Shown piece after piece: positions 1 through 11,682 of a stretch of 64,000 nt of DNA; the first letter of the stretch is position 1, and the number at the start of each line of letters is the position of its first letter. The position numbers and the translations under genes are program-made. The notes under the pieces were generated by a model. The model was not told where the DNA came from. It ran no database searches and was given only the letters and a program-made list of their open reading frames with translations. Origin of the DNA: Lingula anatina (lineage: Eukaryota > Brachiopoda > Lingulata > Lingulida > Lingulidae). Location of the stretch: assembly GCF_001039355.2 (NCBI RefSeq), contig NW_019775450.1:69649-133648 (forward strand), read 5' to 3'.

Positions 1-332
1 TTTTGAAAGGACACGTTGGATTTTATCGATTGTTTTTATTATTCCTAGTTGTTAACGCGTATGATATGTTAGTCCTAGACCATACCAATGAGGCAGATGT
101 ATGTGTAGTTTGAATGTCTCCCGTTGACATATATCATGATTATGATGACAGGGTTTTACCGTCAAACACCTATGAATCACTTTTGAACTCTTTACACACG
201 ATGACACGGATCCTGGGGAGACAGAGAGAGAGAGAGAGAGTGAGAGAGAAGGACCCCAAATCACTGCCAGTTACTAGTTTTGCTATCTTTAGTTCCGTGT
301 CAAGTATTTCGAACAGGATTTACGTAGGGTGC

Positions 333-528
333 ATTCCCATAGATTTAGATTTAGATCGACCTAACTCCCTGGGGGTTCACGCTAAATTGCAGTCAGCCTA
401 GCGCGCACCATAGTTAATTACCCCCTTACAGCTTTTAGTAGGCGGGACAGACGCTTAAGCCGGCTAAGCTGACAGTAATCTAGTGAGACTCCCCACAGGG
501 ATAGATCGATCTAAAATCTATGGGAATG
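333..528. mobile_element. Foldback MITE-like element, copy 1
   Basis: The two ends are inverted repeats: the left end reads CATTCCCATAGATTTAGAT and the right end is the reverse complement of a near-identical string, with further pairing inward through the GATCGA and CCCTG..GG blocks. The core holds a purine-rich AAGGGGGTAA-type motif, seen here as its complement. Two diverged relatives lie at 1682-1856 and 23852-24089, so this is a dispersed family. No coding capacity is visible, as expected of a non-autonomous foldback element. The superfamily is not assigned because no clear target-site duplication could be fixed. Confidence 0.7.
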
Positions 529-1681
529 GGGTTTTAGTTATGCCATGCCGGTGCGAAAGGTGTAACGTATAGTTTGAATATGACGACGTCTCTCCCTCAC
601 ATAAAACATGATAACCATAGCAGGATATGTTAACGTTTAACAGCAGAATTTTGAACGTTTAAATTTAACACCTATGAATCAACCTTATAAGAAAGCATCC
701 CCAAACCACTACGAGTTACCAGCTTTTAACCTTCAGCTCCATGTCTGCTATTATAGCACAGGGTTCAAGTATGCCGTCATTGTCACTGTTCTAGTATCCG
801 GGATGCTACTAAATTTAAACTGTATGTCGAATACGTCTTGTTTCCGATTCAAACCACGTTGAAATTACGCAGGCTGATTTGTATTTCTTTCGTGCCATGA
901 ATAAAAATCTTAGGTCCGGGATCATGGGTTTGAATAGCTTTAGTGGGATTTTTTGTATAGAGATAGGTGTCACTCTATCTTCCCATGTTTTATATGAAAT
1001 TGCTGGATAAAACAGCTGCAGGCCCAGGATTATCGGGATAATGATTGTTCAGATTCAGGGTATGGAGCAGGTATTTTACATGCGTTATAATCTACTTGGG
1101 AAGGAATAAAGGAACTTGTCATGCTGTTTATATCCCCCGACATTCAAGCTAAATCTATGGGTAATGTGTCCCTACTCTTTGACCACAGGTGCTGTAGAAG
1201 TCGGTCGGTTACAAATATTTTGAAAGCGATTTTGTACGTATTTGAGTGGGGGCCTCATTATATCGGAGGGTATGTCCCAACTAAGGATAATGATAATGAT
1301 TATTATTTATGTTTTCGTTGAATTACGTTTTGAGGAAGATTAAGACTAACATCATTCCTGTGTACTAAAAATTTTCTCGAAGTGCTGAGTCACGCTTTTT
1401 TATAACCTAAGATATAGTATTTTATCACAAACGACACGGTTAATATATAGTTCAACCGATTCTGCCTAGTCACTGATGAGTCTAGGGGTGGCGGGAGGGG
1501 CACAGGTGCATAGTAAACGTACCCGCGTTTTCTTGCTGACCGAATTAAGACAAATTAACGACTCCCAGGTCGAGATGGTTTTCTCTTACAGTACGTTTAC
1601 ATGTAACTACAGTGAGTGTTTTTGCACAGTATTTTCTTCCTCGGTCAGCTAGCCTCTGGTAGAAGGCAATGGTTTAGACCC
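529..1681. other. Non-coding stretch
   Basis: I see no convincing exon, RNA gene or repeat family here. The few short open frames lack splice context and family resemblance. Confidence 0.5.
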
Positions 1682-1856
1682 CATTCTCATACCTACATCG
1701 ATCTAGCAGGATCGACCCATCTCCGAGGGGTTTCTCGCTAAATTAAGCTGTAAGGGGGTAGTTAACTATTTTTAAGCAGCTTCAGTAGGCGTGCCAGACA
1801 TCTAACCGCTTAACATGAATGCAATTTTACGAGAATGGTCGATCGATGTAGGAATG
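1682..1856. mobile_element. Foldback MITE-like element, diverged copy 2
   Basis: The ends CATTCTCATACCTACATCGAT and ATCGATGTAGGAATG are inverted repeats, and the centre has GTAAGGGGGTAGTTAACT, matching the core of the elements at 333-528 and 23852-24089. It is more diverged than those two. Confidence 0.6.
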
Positions 1857-2998
1857 TGAATGGGTTCTTACTTTCTGCTGTTATTCCTGCTGTGAATTCG
1901 TACACACAGTAATGGTATAAATGAGCCAAGGACGAATGTCAAAGCAATTTTATCTTTGGATCATGTATAAAAGCAGTGAACGTATTGAAAAAAATTCGAT
2001 TGTTATCTCAAGAGTCGGGTTTCATTGATTTGCATTTGTACGAAAAGTAGATAGCTTGGAGGAGAAAGGTACTGGTACGTGTCAGAAATAGTCACCAAAT
2101 ACGGAGTGCAGACACGGAACAAATAGTAGCTGAATGTTTTCCAAATATTTTCTGGTTTCTTAGATTCTGGCGAATAACAGTCTATTGCACGAAAGTACGT
2201 TTTCACCAAGTTTTGTGTGTAATTTTGTATTGCTTTATAAGGTGTTATTTCCGACGCACAGGCTTGTAATTTAATAGCTGAGAAGCTGATTTTCGCACGT
2301 TTTTAGTCTCGTATGACGTCTTGCAGTGCCAGTTGAGAGAACAATTTTAAGGTCTTTTACAGGGTCTATGTAATGTAACTTTCTTCACCTACATTTGTGT
2401 AATTAAATTAAAACTGCGTTGCAAAGATATATCCATTTAAAAATACGAAGAACAATAAAAATATTTCCTCTGCGACGAGTAGTTGTGAAGAAATCACCAC
2501 CGTAACTTGCAGCCGTGTATTATTATTTTTTGTGTGTCTGTGGCGATTAAAAAAAGGAAAAGGTTATCAACGCGTCCTGCCATTTTCTGATTTTAAATTT
2601 AATTTCAATAACCTTATCTAAAATTGAAATGTAACGTAATACCTTTTGACACGACATCGATCCAATGAGAAAAAAAAAAAAAAAGAAAAGAGATGAAATC
2701 TGAAGGACGTGTATATAATTTAGGTGAATAGCACTTCGCATCCGTTTTCACTTATTTTAGGATTCCAGTAATTTTTGCGACCTGGTTTTACAGCCTTTTA
2801 GATGACATTTTCACCTGTGTTTTATTTATTCATTTTTATGTACAGACACAGATGTGTCTGTACATATTGCCATCACCTGCGTCTGTCGTCGCCGATGCCG
2901 ATGCCGTCGCCGGCGCCGTGCACTTTCATTGTAAACACAATAAGTGGAGGGCAGATTTACTTTTTGGCTTTATATTTACAGAGCTGATGAATATTCAT
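1857..2998. other. Non-coding stretch
   Basis: AT-rich sequence without a recognisable gene. It contains a short A-run near 2670 and a GC-rich patch (GCCGATGCCGATGCCG) near 2890 with no obvious function. Confidence 0.45.
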
Positions 2999-3410
2999 AA
3001 AACGCAGGTCAAGTTCGAAAATCAGCATGATCAGGCCATTATTGTAGAAGTTATGCTGTTTTTTCACTTTTCAGCATACATGCAACACTGTAAACACATT
3101 TCAAGGAAAAGCGATAGGCCTGTTATCATGAAACTCACAAGAGTAATCTATCTTACTAAAACGCAGGTCAAGTTCGAAAATCGGCATGATCGGGCCACTA
3201 TTTTAGTAGTTATGCTTTTTTTTCACTTTTCAGCATATGAACACAGCATATGCAACACTGTAAACACAATATAAGAAAAACAGATAGGCCAATTGTCATT
3301 AAACTCACAGGAGTGATCAATCCTGCTAAAACGCAGGTTGAGTTCAAAAATCAGCATAATCAGGCCATTATTTTAGAAGTTATGCTGTTTTTTCACATTT
3401 CCTCAGATTC
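2999..3410 (+). repeat. Degenerate tandem repeat, about 160-170 bp, three copies
   Basis: Copies begin with AAAACGCAGGT at 2999, 3158 and 3328. Each continues through a shared block (AATCAGCATGATCAGGCC or a variant) and a GTTATGCTG..TTTTTTCACTTTTC block. A 140-codon open frame at 2852-3274 simply reads through the repeats and is not treated as a gene. The array lies 225 bases before an assembly gap, so its true length may be greater. Confidence 0.75.
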
Positions 3411-3634
3411 AATTCTTAGGCATGTTAACAGTTTCATTATTTAATTAATAAGATACGTAAAAGTGTTTGTTTGACATTTCCTGCATCTTTACAACATTGT
3501 TAGTTGATTTTGTAAAAATGATGGTAAACTTGTTATCGTGTATTGTGTTATAAAGTTTCAAAAATGGAAATAAACTCATATCATTGCAGTTTGTCAGATT
3601 CAATCATTCACTATGTTCAGAATCTCAGAATGGA

Positions 3635-3757
3635 NNNNNNNNNNNNNNNNNNNNNNNNNNNNNNNNNNNNNNNNNNNNNNNNNNNNNNNNNNNNNNNNNN
3701 NNNNNNNNNNNNNNNNNNNNNNNNNNNNNNNNNNNNNNNNNNNNNNNNNNNNNNNNN
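3635..3757. other. Assembly gap (123 N)
   Basis: A run of 123 undetermined bases. Open frames that cross it are artefacts of translating N. It sits just downstream of a tandem repeat, a common cause of such gaps. Confidence 0.98.
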
Positions 3758-3763
3758 AATTTT

Positions 3764-4480
3764 TCACATATTGGCATTTTCAAGGTGTGACTTTGAAGTT
3801 CCACAGGCTTGAAGACCCATGCTAGTCACATTTTCTGAAAATCCATGATACGTATATTTTATTATTAAAAATTGATTGTCATTATCCGAGCAATTTAGTC
3901 TACCAAACATTTTAAAAAACATACTTTTTAGGAAATATTTTGATTAACTCTTAATTGGTTTCATAAATCTTGTATTAATTGCATCTAATTGTATGGAATA
4001 ATGGCTGTTTTACCTAGATTTTATTTATGATATTTTATGTAGTATTATTTATGATATTTTATGTAAAGTCTACTGAACATTTTAAATGGATTCTAGACTT
4101 AAAATAAATTTATTATTATTATTATTATTATCATTATGCTGTTAACCATTATGTAATATTGCATCAGAATAGAAGAAAACACAATTTATGGTGCTGCTGC
4201 CATGATGACCATAATGGGAAAACCATGTTTTTTTGATTGCCAAACTTTCAAAAAAGAAATACAGGACTAAAATGCAGCCCGAGTTGGAAAAGCAGTCTAA
4301 TTGACTTCTTTTTCTGGAAGTTATACATTTTCAAAGTGTGAACTTGAACTCACGTGGGCCTGAAGCCTTATGCTTGTTACACATTTTACTTACATTGGTA
4401 TTACCTGTTGAGCATAATTAAAATTTGATGTTGAATTTGCAGTTTAACATAATGTACTTTTGCATCAGAATTGACAGTAG
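3764..4480. repeat. Pair of diverged interspersed-repeat fragments
   Basis: The block ATTTTCAAGGTGTGACTTTG followed by CACAGGCTTGAAGACCCATGC, near 3776-3835, recurs in diverged form near 4328-4385. A second shared block, GCATCAGAAT, recurs near 4162 and 4463. Between them a 22-bp string (TATTTATGATATTTTATGTA) is directly doubled at 4022-4067, followed by an ATT run. There is no coding potential, so I read this as old repeat debris. Confidence 0.45.
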
Positions 4481-5612
4481 CCTTTTTTTGTTATTTCCTG
4501 CTTTTTGTCTGTACATTTGACAGCTTTGCTGTCTTGTTGATAATATCAATCATTGTGCCAAATTGTATACTCTCCTAATTCATCACACATATACCGCGTA
4601 TGGATTATAAAGTGATACGAGGAACTGACATGTAAATAAATTTCGAGAACGGATTGGCTCTTTTGGTCACAGGTTCACGGTTTCTGAAGATGAGAGTCTG
4701 TAATCCAGTCTCCAGTATCAGATATGGTCAATGACGTTTTGTCTAAAATCAGTGATGAGGTACATATGCAGACGTGGGTCAAATTATCAGACATTATCAT
4801 CAGCGTACTTTTATGGCGAATCCGAGGGTGGGCAAAAAGGGCTACGGGTTATTCCCCCCTCCCACTTAGCTTTGGAGGTACCCCTCCCCATCTTCCCCAA
4901 AAATAAATAGATAAATCAAGTTTAACAAGCGAACCAATATTATACGAAACATAGCATTTTCCACCCGAGTGTCCCACATATGTCAGCAAGATTGTGTTAT
5001 CATATATACATGCGATCTTTCGCCTTTAGTAACTATAATACATAAGCATCATCTACCAAAAAGCTGGTGATAACCTATATACCCTGTACACTATTCTAAC
5101 TTGTTAGATGTCCATTGTTTATAAGTCATCAGGTCAGTCGAACCTGTATTATTGCTTAGCTTTATTGCTGTGGACAAAGTGTCAAAGGAACAATATTACG
5201 TTGGCTTTTTGCTTGAACTGAGTGGACATTATCCGCCTTTTAAGTAAACAACGTAACAACTTTAATCCATACGAAATACAGTAATCATTTCATAGCCAGG
5301 GCGCTGTTTTATTTAAGTAGCCATCTGATATTTAAATCGGGAAGGCGAGAGATTTTCACTTATTTTTTAAACAGCGATAGGTAATCTTGATCCAAACTGG
5401 TTTTTGTCCGACTCTTTACGGCGTTGACAGAATAGATTCCTGTCTTTACTTGATGGAGGACAGGTCTTAAAGTAGGACTTGCAATGATTTCACATATGCT
5501 ATAGCTAAAATAAGTTTTGATTTTGTGAAAAAACGTGCCGGCTAATGATCTATGATTGGCCTCTTATTAATCCACTATCAATTGCTACATGTATATCCAA
5601 CCAATAACATAA
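4481..5612. other. Non-coding stretch upstream of the Reeler exons
   Basis: I searched this stretch on the + strand for the missing N-terminal Reeler exons and found none. Other than a C-rich patch at 4850-4900 it is featureless AT-rich sequence. It ends at a single undetermined base (5613). Confidence 0.4.
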
Positions 5613-5613
5613 N

Positions 5614-5813
5614 TTGAACACAACATATATCATGTCATGCGAATCACTTAATCCTGTATTCATGGTTGCTGATTTAACACATTTGTCAGCTCGGCTCACA
5701 AGTATCACATCTATAAGAGTAGATCCATGAATAGTGTGATTTGTAGGTTGTTTGATCAGCTGCTCCAAATCATACTGATCACACAAGTCTCTTAATGGCT
5801 CACCTTTGGCGTC
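5614..5813 (-). mobile_element. Non-LTR retrotransposon endonuclease fragment
   Basis: The minus-strand translation contains LRDLCDQYDLEQLIKQPT, then LIDVILVS and GLSDSHDMIY. This is the usual pattern of the C-terminal half of the LINE endonuclease (Exo_endo_phos family): a loop ending in LIDxIL, then the SDH catalytic motif. Only about 65 residues are present. The fragment abuts the single 'n' at 5613 on one side and a Reeler exon on the other, so it is a scrap of a LINE, not an active copy. Confidence 0.7.
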
Positions 5814-5842
5814 ATGTAGCAATCAATATTTTACAATTTCAG

Positions 5843-6744
5843 TGACCGTTAGAGGTACGGTGGATTTCAAGGGTCTTCTCCTTCAAGCGCGTAAGGAGGG
5901 TACCAACGAGGTGGTAGGGACCTTTCAGACCCCTCCAACCAACTTCAAGTTTCGTCCCTGTCCTGACGGGGGAGCCAACAACGGGATTACTCAGACTAGT
6001 TCGTCAACCACCAAAAACAACATGACATTTGTGTGGACAGCACCTTCCACAGGAGTTGGAAATGTACAGTTTTAGTGAGTATTTGGAGTATGTCTCGTAG
6101 GTGTGGTTGCATGGTGCATTGCGTTAGTTGTGATCAGACAAAATGTGTCAGGAAGTTCTAATTGCGTAAGACTAGAGACACTTGCGCTCGATAGGCCTAT
6201 AACTAGTTTCAATTTTGAGCGGCAATTTAAACACGTTATTTCTGTATAACTTTTCGTGTCTATTGACTTAGATTGATTATCATACTTAAGCAAATGTCAT
6301 CCACCTATAAAACTAAAGCGAAATTGATTAAATAGTTCTTCTTAGCAACAAGGCATTGTTTACACACCAATAAGTAGGTGTAGGCCCTACATCCCTGAGT
6401 TAAAATCGTGATCTGTGAAGAAGTGCTATTTGGAAGAACTAGCAAAACCTAGACATAAGCTTTTACAACAAGAAGTTAGTTTCAAAATAATTAACCGTCA
6501 ACAAATCCAGGGTTTCGAAGGTTGCAAGACATTGCCCCCTACTTTTCAGCAAAATTTTTGACCCGGAATGCTGAACCTGTCTTCATATCTTTATTTTAAT
6601 TTCAGTGGCACCGTTCTTCAAGAAAAACCAATGTATTGGGTGAATGTCACAAGCAGTGTCATATCGGCAGATTCCGGGGCCTCCTCGCTGCTTGTCCATA
6701 TTTCATCTGTGATTGGAATCGTTTTGCTGGCTAAAATTTTATAG
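5843..6744 (+). CDS. Reeler-domain protein, C-terminal two exons (partial)
   Basis: Two exons are visible: 5843-6073 (acceptor TTACAATTTCAG, donor TTTTA/GTGAGT) and 6606-6744, in frame and ending in TAG. The product shows the second half of a Reeler domain: VRGTVDFKGLLLQAR, FKFRPC, NGITQTSSS, MTFVWTAPSTGVGNVQF, then a short Y..TVLQEKPMYWVNVTS strand. Reeler domains occur in small secreted or surface defence-type proteins, in ferric-chelate reductase 1-like proteins and in reelin. Here a hydrophobic tail with no charged end (VIGIVLLAKIL) follows, suggesting a GPI signal or a terminal membrane segment, as in short Reeler proteins. The signal peptide and first half of the domain are missing. The sequence upstream is a LINE scrap and a single undetermined base, so the gene may be truncated by assembly. 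The function is inferred from the family only. Confidence 0.75.
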
Positions 6745-7556
6745 ACAACATTTCGGGAGAAAAGTATTTTTAGATCAATAGCACGATTCGTAGCACAGTT
6801 AGCTTCTTGGAGGCAGCTTTTATTGTGAATTCTCACACAAGAAGTGACACATTAGTTAACTAATACAATGTACAGATGTATATATATCCAAGAACCAAGC
6901 AAGAACAGTACGTTTGACAGGAAAATATTAGGACCGATGGATTTTAGACAGATGTTTATTTTAAATATAAACGAATTATTGTTATTTTGGGCAATTGATT
7001 TTCTCCTTTTTTTTTTTTTTTGGTAGTCGAAATGACGAAGAAAATCATATTGTTAAATCACATAGAGCCTATTAACTTTAATTTTACAAGCTTTGCTTAG
7101 ATCTCCATAGGCGAACAAATGTCATAAATCGCGCCAGGAATTAATCAGCTTTAAAAGCACAAGTTGTTATCTTTACAAACTGTAGGCCTGCGTGCTTTCC
7201 CCAAAAGAAAGCGTCAATGAAGAGATTGCGAGTGACATATCGTCTCTAAAATCATATATCGTGTCTCAAACCAAATCACTTCCGCCAATCAGCCACGTGT
7301 TGATGACGAGGCTCGGTTTCAAAGCGAGTCTCCGAAAAAAAGCGTAGGCAACTGATGACGTTTAGTCATCCTCACTGTTCCTTTATTTTAGACAAGGAAT
7401 AACCCGACGTGTTCAAAATGGAAAGTGAGAACACGGATTATTTTTTTACAGTAATATCATCACATTTTAAATCGTCTATGTTTTTGTATATTTTTCTCTA
7501 GAAAATGCATTCCATTAAGTTTACCTGTACCTGTATACTTGTCCATTTTTATATTG
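6745..7556. other. Non-coding stretch between the Reeler exons and the 2-kb duplication
   Basis: No exon or RNA gene is recognised. It may hold the 3' untranslated region of the Reeler gene, but I could not define an end. Confidence 0.4.
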
Positions 7557-9559
7557 TGTTTAATTACAATAAAAACTAGCAAATCTATCCAAATTTATGG
7601 CTTGACACTTCAGCCTCTGGACGAAAAAAATCTGAATGACAAAATTTAATTACTTTAAAGTGCAAAACTATTGCATGACTCGAATGTGCTTGTACGAGAC
7701 GTATTCATCATCTTCAAACGCCATTAAAAGTGACGTAAAATCTGTACATGTACTTGATGTATCAATCTCAGCATGAACAGGTCTTGATTCTTTCTTTTGG
7801 TAAAGTTTGTTTCACTACTTATTTTGGAAATAAATAAATAAATTTTGGAAATAAAATTAATGCCACCTTATATAGCACAGTATATAATGGATTTGCCAGA
7901 ACCATAAAAGGGATAATAACTCTTAGTATGAAATCTATATTTCACAACAAAAACAGTGTGATCAACTCATGGGAATATAATATATTCTGTTTTACCACAA
8001 AAACGGCAGTTATAGCTATATTATTCTGATATCTGAGCTTGTCTTTAGACCATGTGACCTCCACTGACGGCTATTTACTCTGTTATAATCTCTTATGAGA
8101 TTATAATCCCTTAAGAGATTATAACAAAAAAAAAAAAAAAAAAAAAAAAACATTTTGGAAAAAAAAAGACACAGACAAACATTGAGTGTAAAAATGGATT
8201 CATTAACCATTGGTATGTTTGGGAAAATTGTTGTTTACTCAAGGAAAAATCATTTTTTGGCCAAAACAAAGAGTTATTAACCCTTTAACAGAAATAATGA
8301 AAATAATTTGATCAGTTTCCTGCTTAAATTTAATTCATTATATTAAAAATTGCAACCTTTTATCACTCTTTAAAATGGATATAAATCAGGACCTAAACAT
8401 TTAAACAACACCAATACCAAAGTCTTCAAAGGATAAATATTATACAACAGCCAGGCCTTTGCGTTTGTGAGTAGAGTTCTTTCTCTGAGAAAGTGGACCT
8501 TAATTCTGTTGGCATAAATATAGATGCTAGACCTAATTCTGATGGAGAATGGACTTTGTCCCAACTATGTGAAATTAACAGTGCCCTGAAGTAAAAGTAC
8601 CCATGAAAATATTAAATGAAAACTAGAAAGTGACCAACAATCTATTATACTATAACCCATTATTGAATTTGAACAGTAGCACACATTCTTGAGCATCACA
8701 CGTTCTTATAACTGCTTAAATATTTTAATAAAAAAAACAATAATAATAAATGCATATAGACAACATACATGTTTTGTATCATACTTGAAACAGGGAAAAT
8801 TGGCAGGGTAAATTCTGCATGAGTAAATGCGTCACTTGACCAGAAGTCCACTTCAAATGGCTGTAGAAAGTTCTTCAAAAACCCACACTAATAACGTACT
8901 TCCGTTACAATTATCATGATAAATGCTCAAACATCATTCAAAACATCATGCATATGTTTTTCATACATTATTCATTTACTAAAATGTATGATATACAAAA
9001 AGATTTTAAAAACAAAATCCTGTTCTTGTCAGTTTGGCTATAAAAAAAGCAATAAAGGACGAAGACCTCATTTTATTCTGAAGTCCTTGTGAATATACAA
9101 GACAAGCAGTGGTATAACTACAGACAGTATAACCTTTACCAACCACTTATTACCCAAATGTTAGCGTAAAGCCCATAAATAGCACTTTCAGTCTCCTGTT
9201 CACCTGTCGCTCCCAGGTCACATGTGTCACTCAACGCAATCATGCAAAAACCGTCGGAACACTAGTTTAACCAATCTCATGTATTTTCATAGTTTCTTGA
9301 AAAACTGGTATTTGGAGATGAAATGGTAAGTTTTTCCACAGATGCCTTGGATGCCACTGGATGGATTTATATTTTCTATATAAACGCTGGAAAAAAAAAA
9401 AAAGAAATTAAGGGTTAACTCAAATAGATGATTTTATTTTTGTGAGAAAATTTAGTAAAACTGGATGTATTATTTAGCATCTCTCTTTCAAGCTTGAAAA
9501 TAGCTGAAAAACAAAAAGAGACAACTTCCTATTCATTCATTAATTATTCTACTGTTAAA
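7557..9559. repeat. 2-kb tandem duplication, unit 1
   Basis: Starts TTTAATTACAATAAAAACTAGC and ends ..ATTATTCTACTGTTAAA. It is nearly identical throughout to 9561-11591, differing only by scattered substitutions and small indels. It contains a palindromic TCTCTTAAGAGA-type block near 8083-8123, an A-rich run at 8124-8170 and no coding sequence. Both units lie just 3' of the ABCB6 stop codon. On the minus strand they contain AATAAA (complement near 9070), so part may be ABCB6 3' untranslated sequence. Confidence 0.9.
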
Positions 9560-9560
9560 N
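9560..9560. other. Single undetermined base at duplication seam
   Basis: One isolated 'n' separates the two almost identical 2-kb units, exactly where the repeat restarts. This is what a scaffolder leaves when it cannot merge overlapping contigs, so the tandem copy is suspect. Confidence 0.8.
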
Positions 9561-11591
9561 TATTTAATTACAATAAAAACTAGCAAATCTATCCGAATTT
9601 ATGGCTTGACACTTCAGCCTCTGGACGAAAAAAATCTGAATGACAAAATTTAATTACTTTAAAGTGCAAAACTATTGCATGACTCGAATGTGCTTGTACG
9701 AGACGTATTCATCATCTTCAAACGCCATTAAAAGTGACGTAAAATCTGTACATGTACTTGATGTATCAATCTCAGCATGAACAGGTCTTGATTCTTTCTT
9801 TTGGTAAAGTTTGTTTCACTACTTATTTTGGAAATAAATAAATAAATTTTGGAAATAAAATTAATGCCACCTTATATAGCACAGTATATAATGGATTTGC
9901 CAGAACCATAAATAATAACTCTTAGTATGAAATCTATATTTCACAACAAAAACAGTGTGATCAACTCATGGAAATATAATATATTCTGTTTTACCACAAA
10001 AACGGCAGTTAGAGCTATATTATTCTGATATCTGAGCTTGTCTTTAGACCACTCGACCTCCACTGACGGCTATTTACTCTGTTATAATCTCTAATGAGAT
10101 TATAATATCTTAAGAGATTATAATCTCTTAAGAGATTATAACAAAAAAAAAAAAAAACATTTTGAAAAAAAAAAAAAAAAACAGGGACAAACATTGAATG
10201 TAAAAATGGATTCATTAACCATTGGTATGTTTGGGAAAATTGTTATTTACTCAAGGAAAAATCATCTTTTGGCCAAAACAAAGAGTTATTAACCCTTTAA
10301 CAGAAATAATGAAAATAATTTGATCAGTTTCCTGCTTAAATTTAATTCATTATATTAAAAATTGCAACCTTTTATCACTCTTTAAAATGGATATAAATCA
10401 GGACCTAAACATTTAAACAACACCAATACCAAAGTCTTCAAAGGATAAATATTATACAACAGCCAGGCCTCTGCCTTTGTGGGTAGGGTTCTTTCTCTGA
10501 GAAAGTGGACCTTTCTGTTGGCATAAATATAGATGCTAGACCTAATTCTGATGGAGAATGGACTTTGTCCCAACTATGTGAAATTAACAGTGCCCTGAAG
10601 TAAAAGTACCCATGAAAATATTAAATGAAAACTAGAAAGTGACCAACAATCTATTATACTATAACCCATTATTGAATTTGAACAGTAGCACACATTCTTG
10701 AGCATCACACATTCTTATAACTGCTTAAATATTTTAATAAAAAAAAAAAAACAATAATAATAAATGCATATAGACAACATACATGTTTTGTATCATACTT
10801 GATACAGGGAAAATTGGCAGGGTAAATTCTGCATGAGTAAATGCGTCACTTGACCAGAAGTCCACTTCAAATGGCTGTAGAAAGTTCTTCAAAAACACAC
10901 ACTAATAACGTACTTCCGTTACAATTATCATGATAAATGCTCAAACATCATTCAAAACATCATGCATATGTTTTTCATACATTATTCATTTACTAAAATG
11001 TATGATATACAAAAAGATTTTAAAAACAAAATCCTGTTCTTGTCAGTTCTTCACAGTTCTTCACATGGCTATAAAAAAAGCAATAAAGGACGAAGACCTC
11101 ATTTTATTCTGAAGTCCTTGTGAATATACAAGACAAGCAGTGGTATAACTACAGACAGTATAACCTTTACCAACCACTTATTACCCAAATGTTAGAGTAA
11201 GGCCCATAAATAGCACTTTCAGTCTCCTGTTCAGCCGTCGCTCCCAGGTCACATGTGTCACTCAACGCAATCATGCAAGAACCGTCAGAACACTAGTTTA
11301 ACCAATCTCATATATTTTCATAGTTTCTTGAAAAACTGGTATTTGGAGATGAAATGGTAAGTTTTTCCACAGATGCCTTGGATGCCACTGGATGGATTTA
11401 TATTTTCTATATAAACGCTGGAAAAAAAAAAAAAAAGAAAATAAGGGTTAACTCAAATAGATGATTTTATTTTGTGAGAAAATTTAGTAAAACTGGATGT
11501 ATTATTTAGCATCTCTCTTTCAAGCTTGAAAATAGCTGAAAAACAAAAAGAGACAACTTCCTATTCATTCATTAATTATTCTACTGTTAAA
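9561..11591. repeat. 2-kb tandem duplication, unit 2
   Basis: Second copy of 7557-9559, restarting right after the single 'n'. Allele-like differences include three instead of two palindromic TCTCTTAAGAGA-type units near 10080-10141, a 10-bp TTCTTCACAG doubling near 11045, and a shorter form of AAAGGGATAATAAC near 9908. No coding sequence is present. Confidence 0.9.
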
Positions 11592-11682
11592 AAAAAAAGA
11601 CCAGCTTGAGTGTCAATCAATTTAAGGAACCTATCAAGAAACACTAACAATCAGTCAGGCTATAACTTACCATTACTGACCA

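Noticed and set aside
2852-3274. 140-codon plus-strand frame
   Set aside because: It is produced by translating the 160-bp tandem repeat, and the repeat units drift without keeping codon structure.
11671-11682. Intron in the ABCB6 3' untranslated region (AATG/GTAAGTT just past the stop)
   Set aside because: The donor string is good, but no matching downstream exon could be identified within the duplicated 2-kb units.
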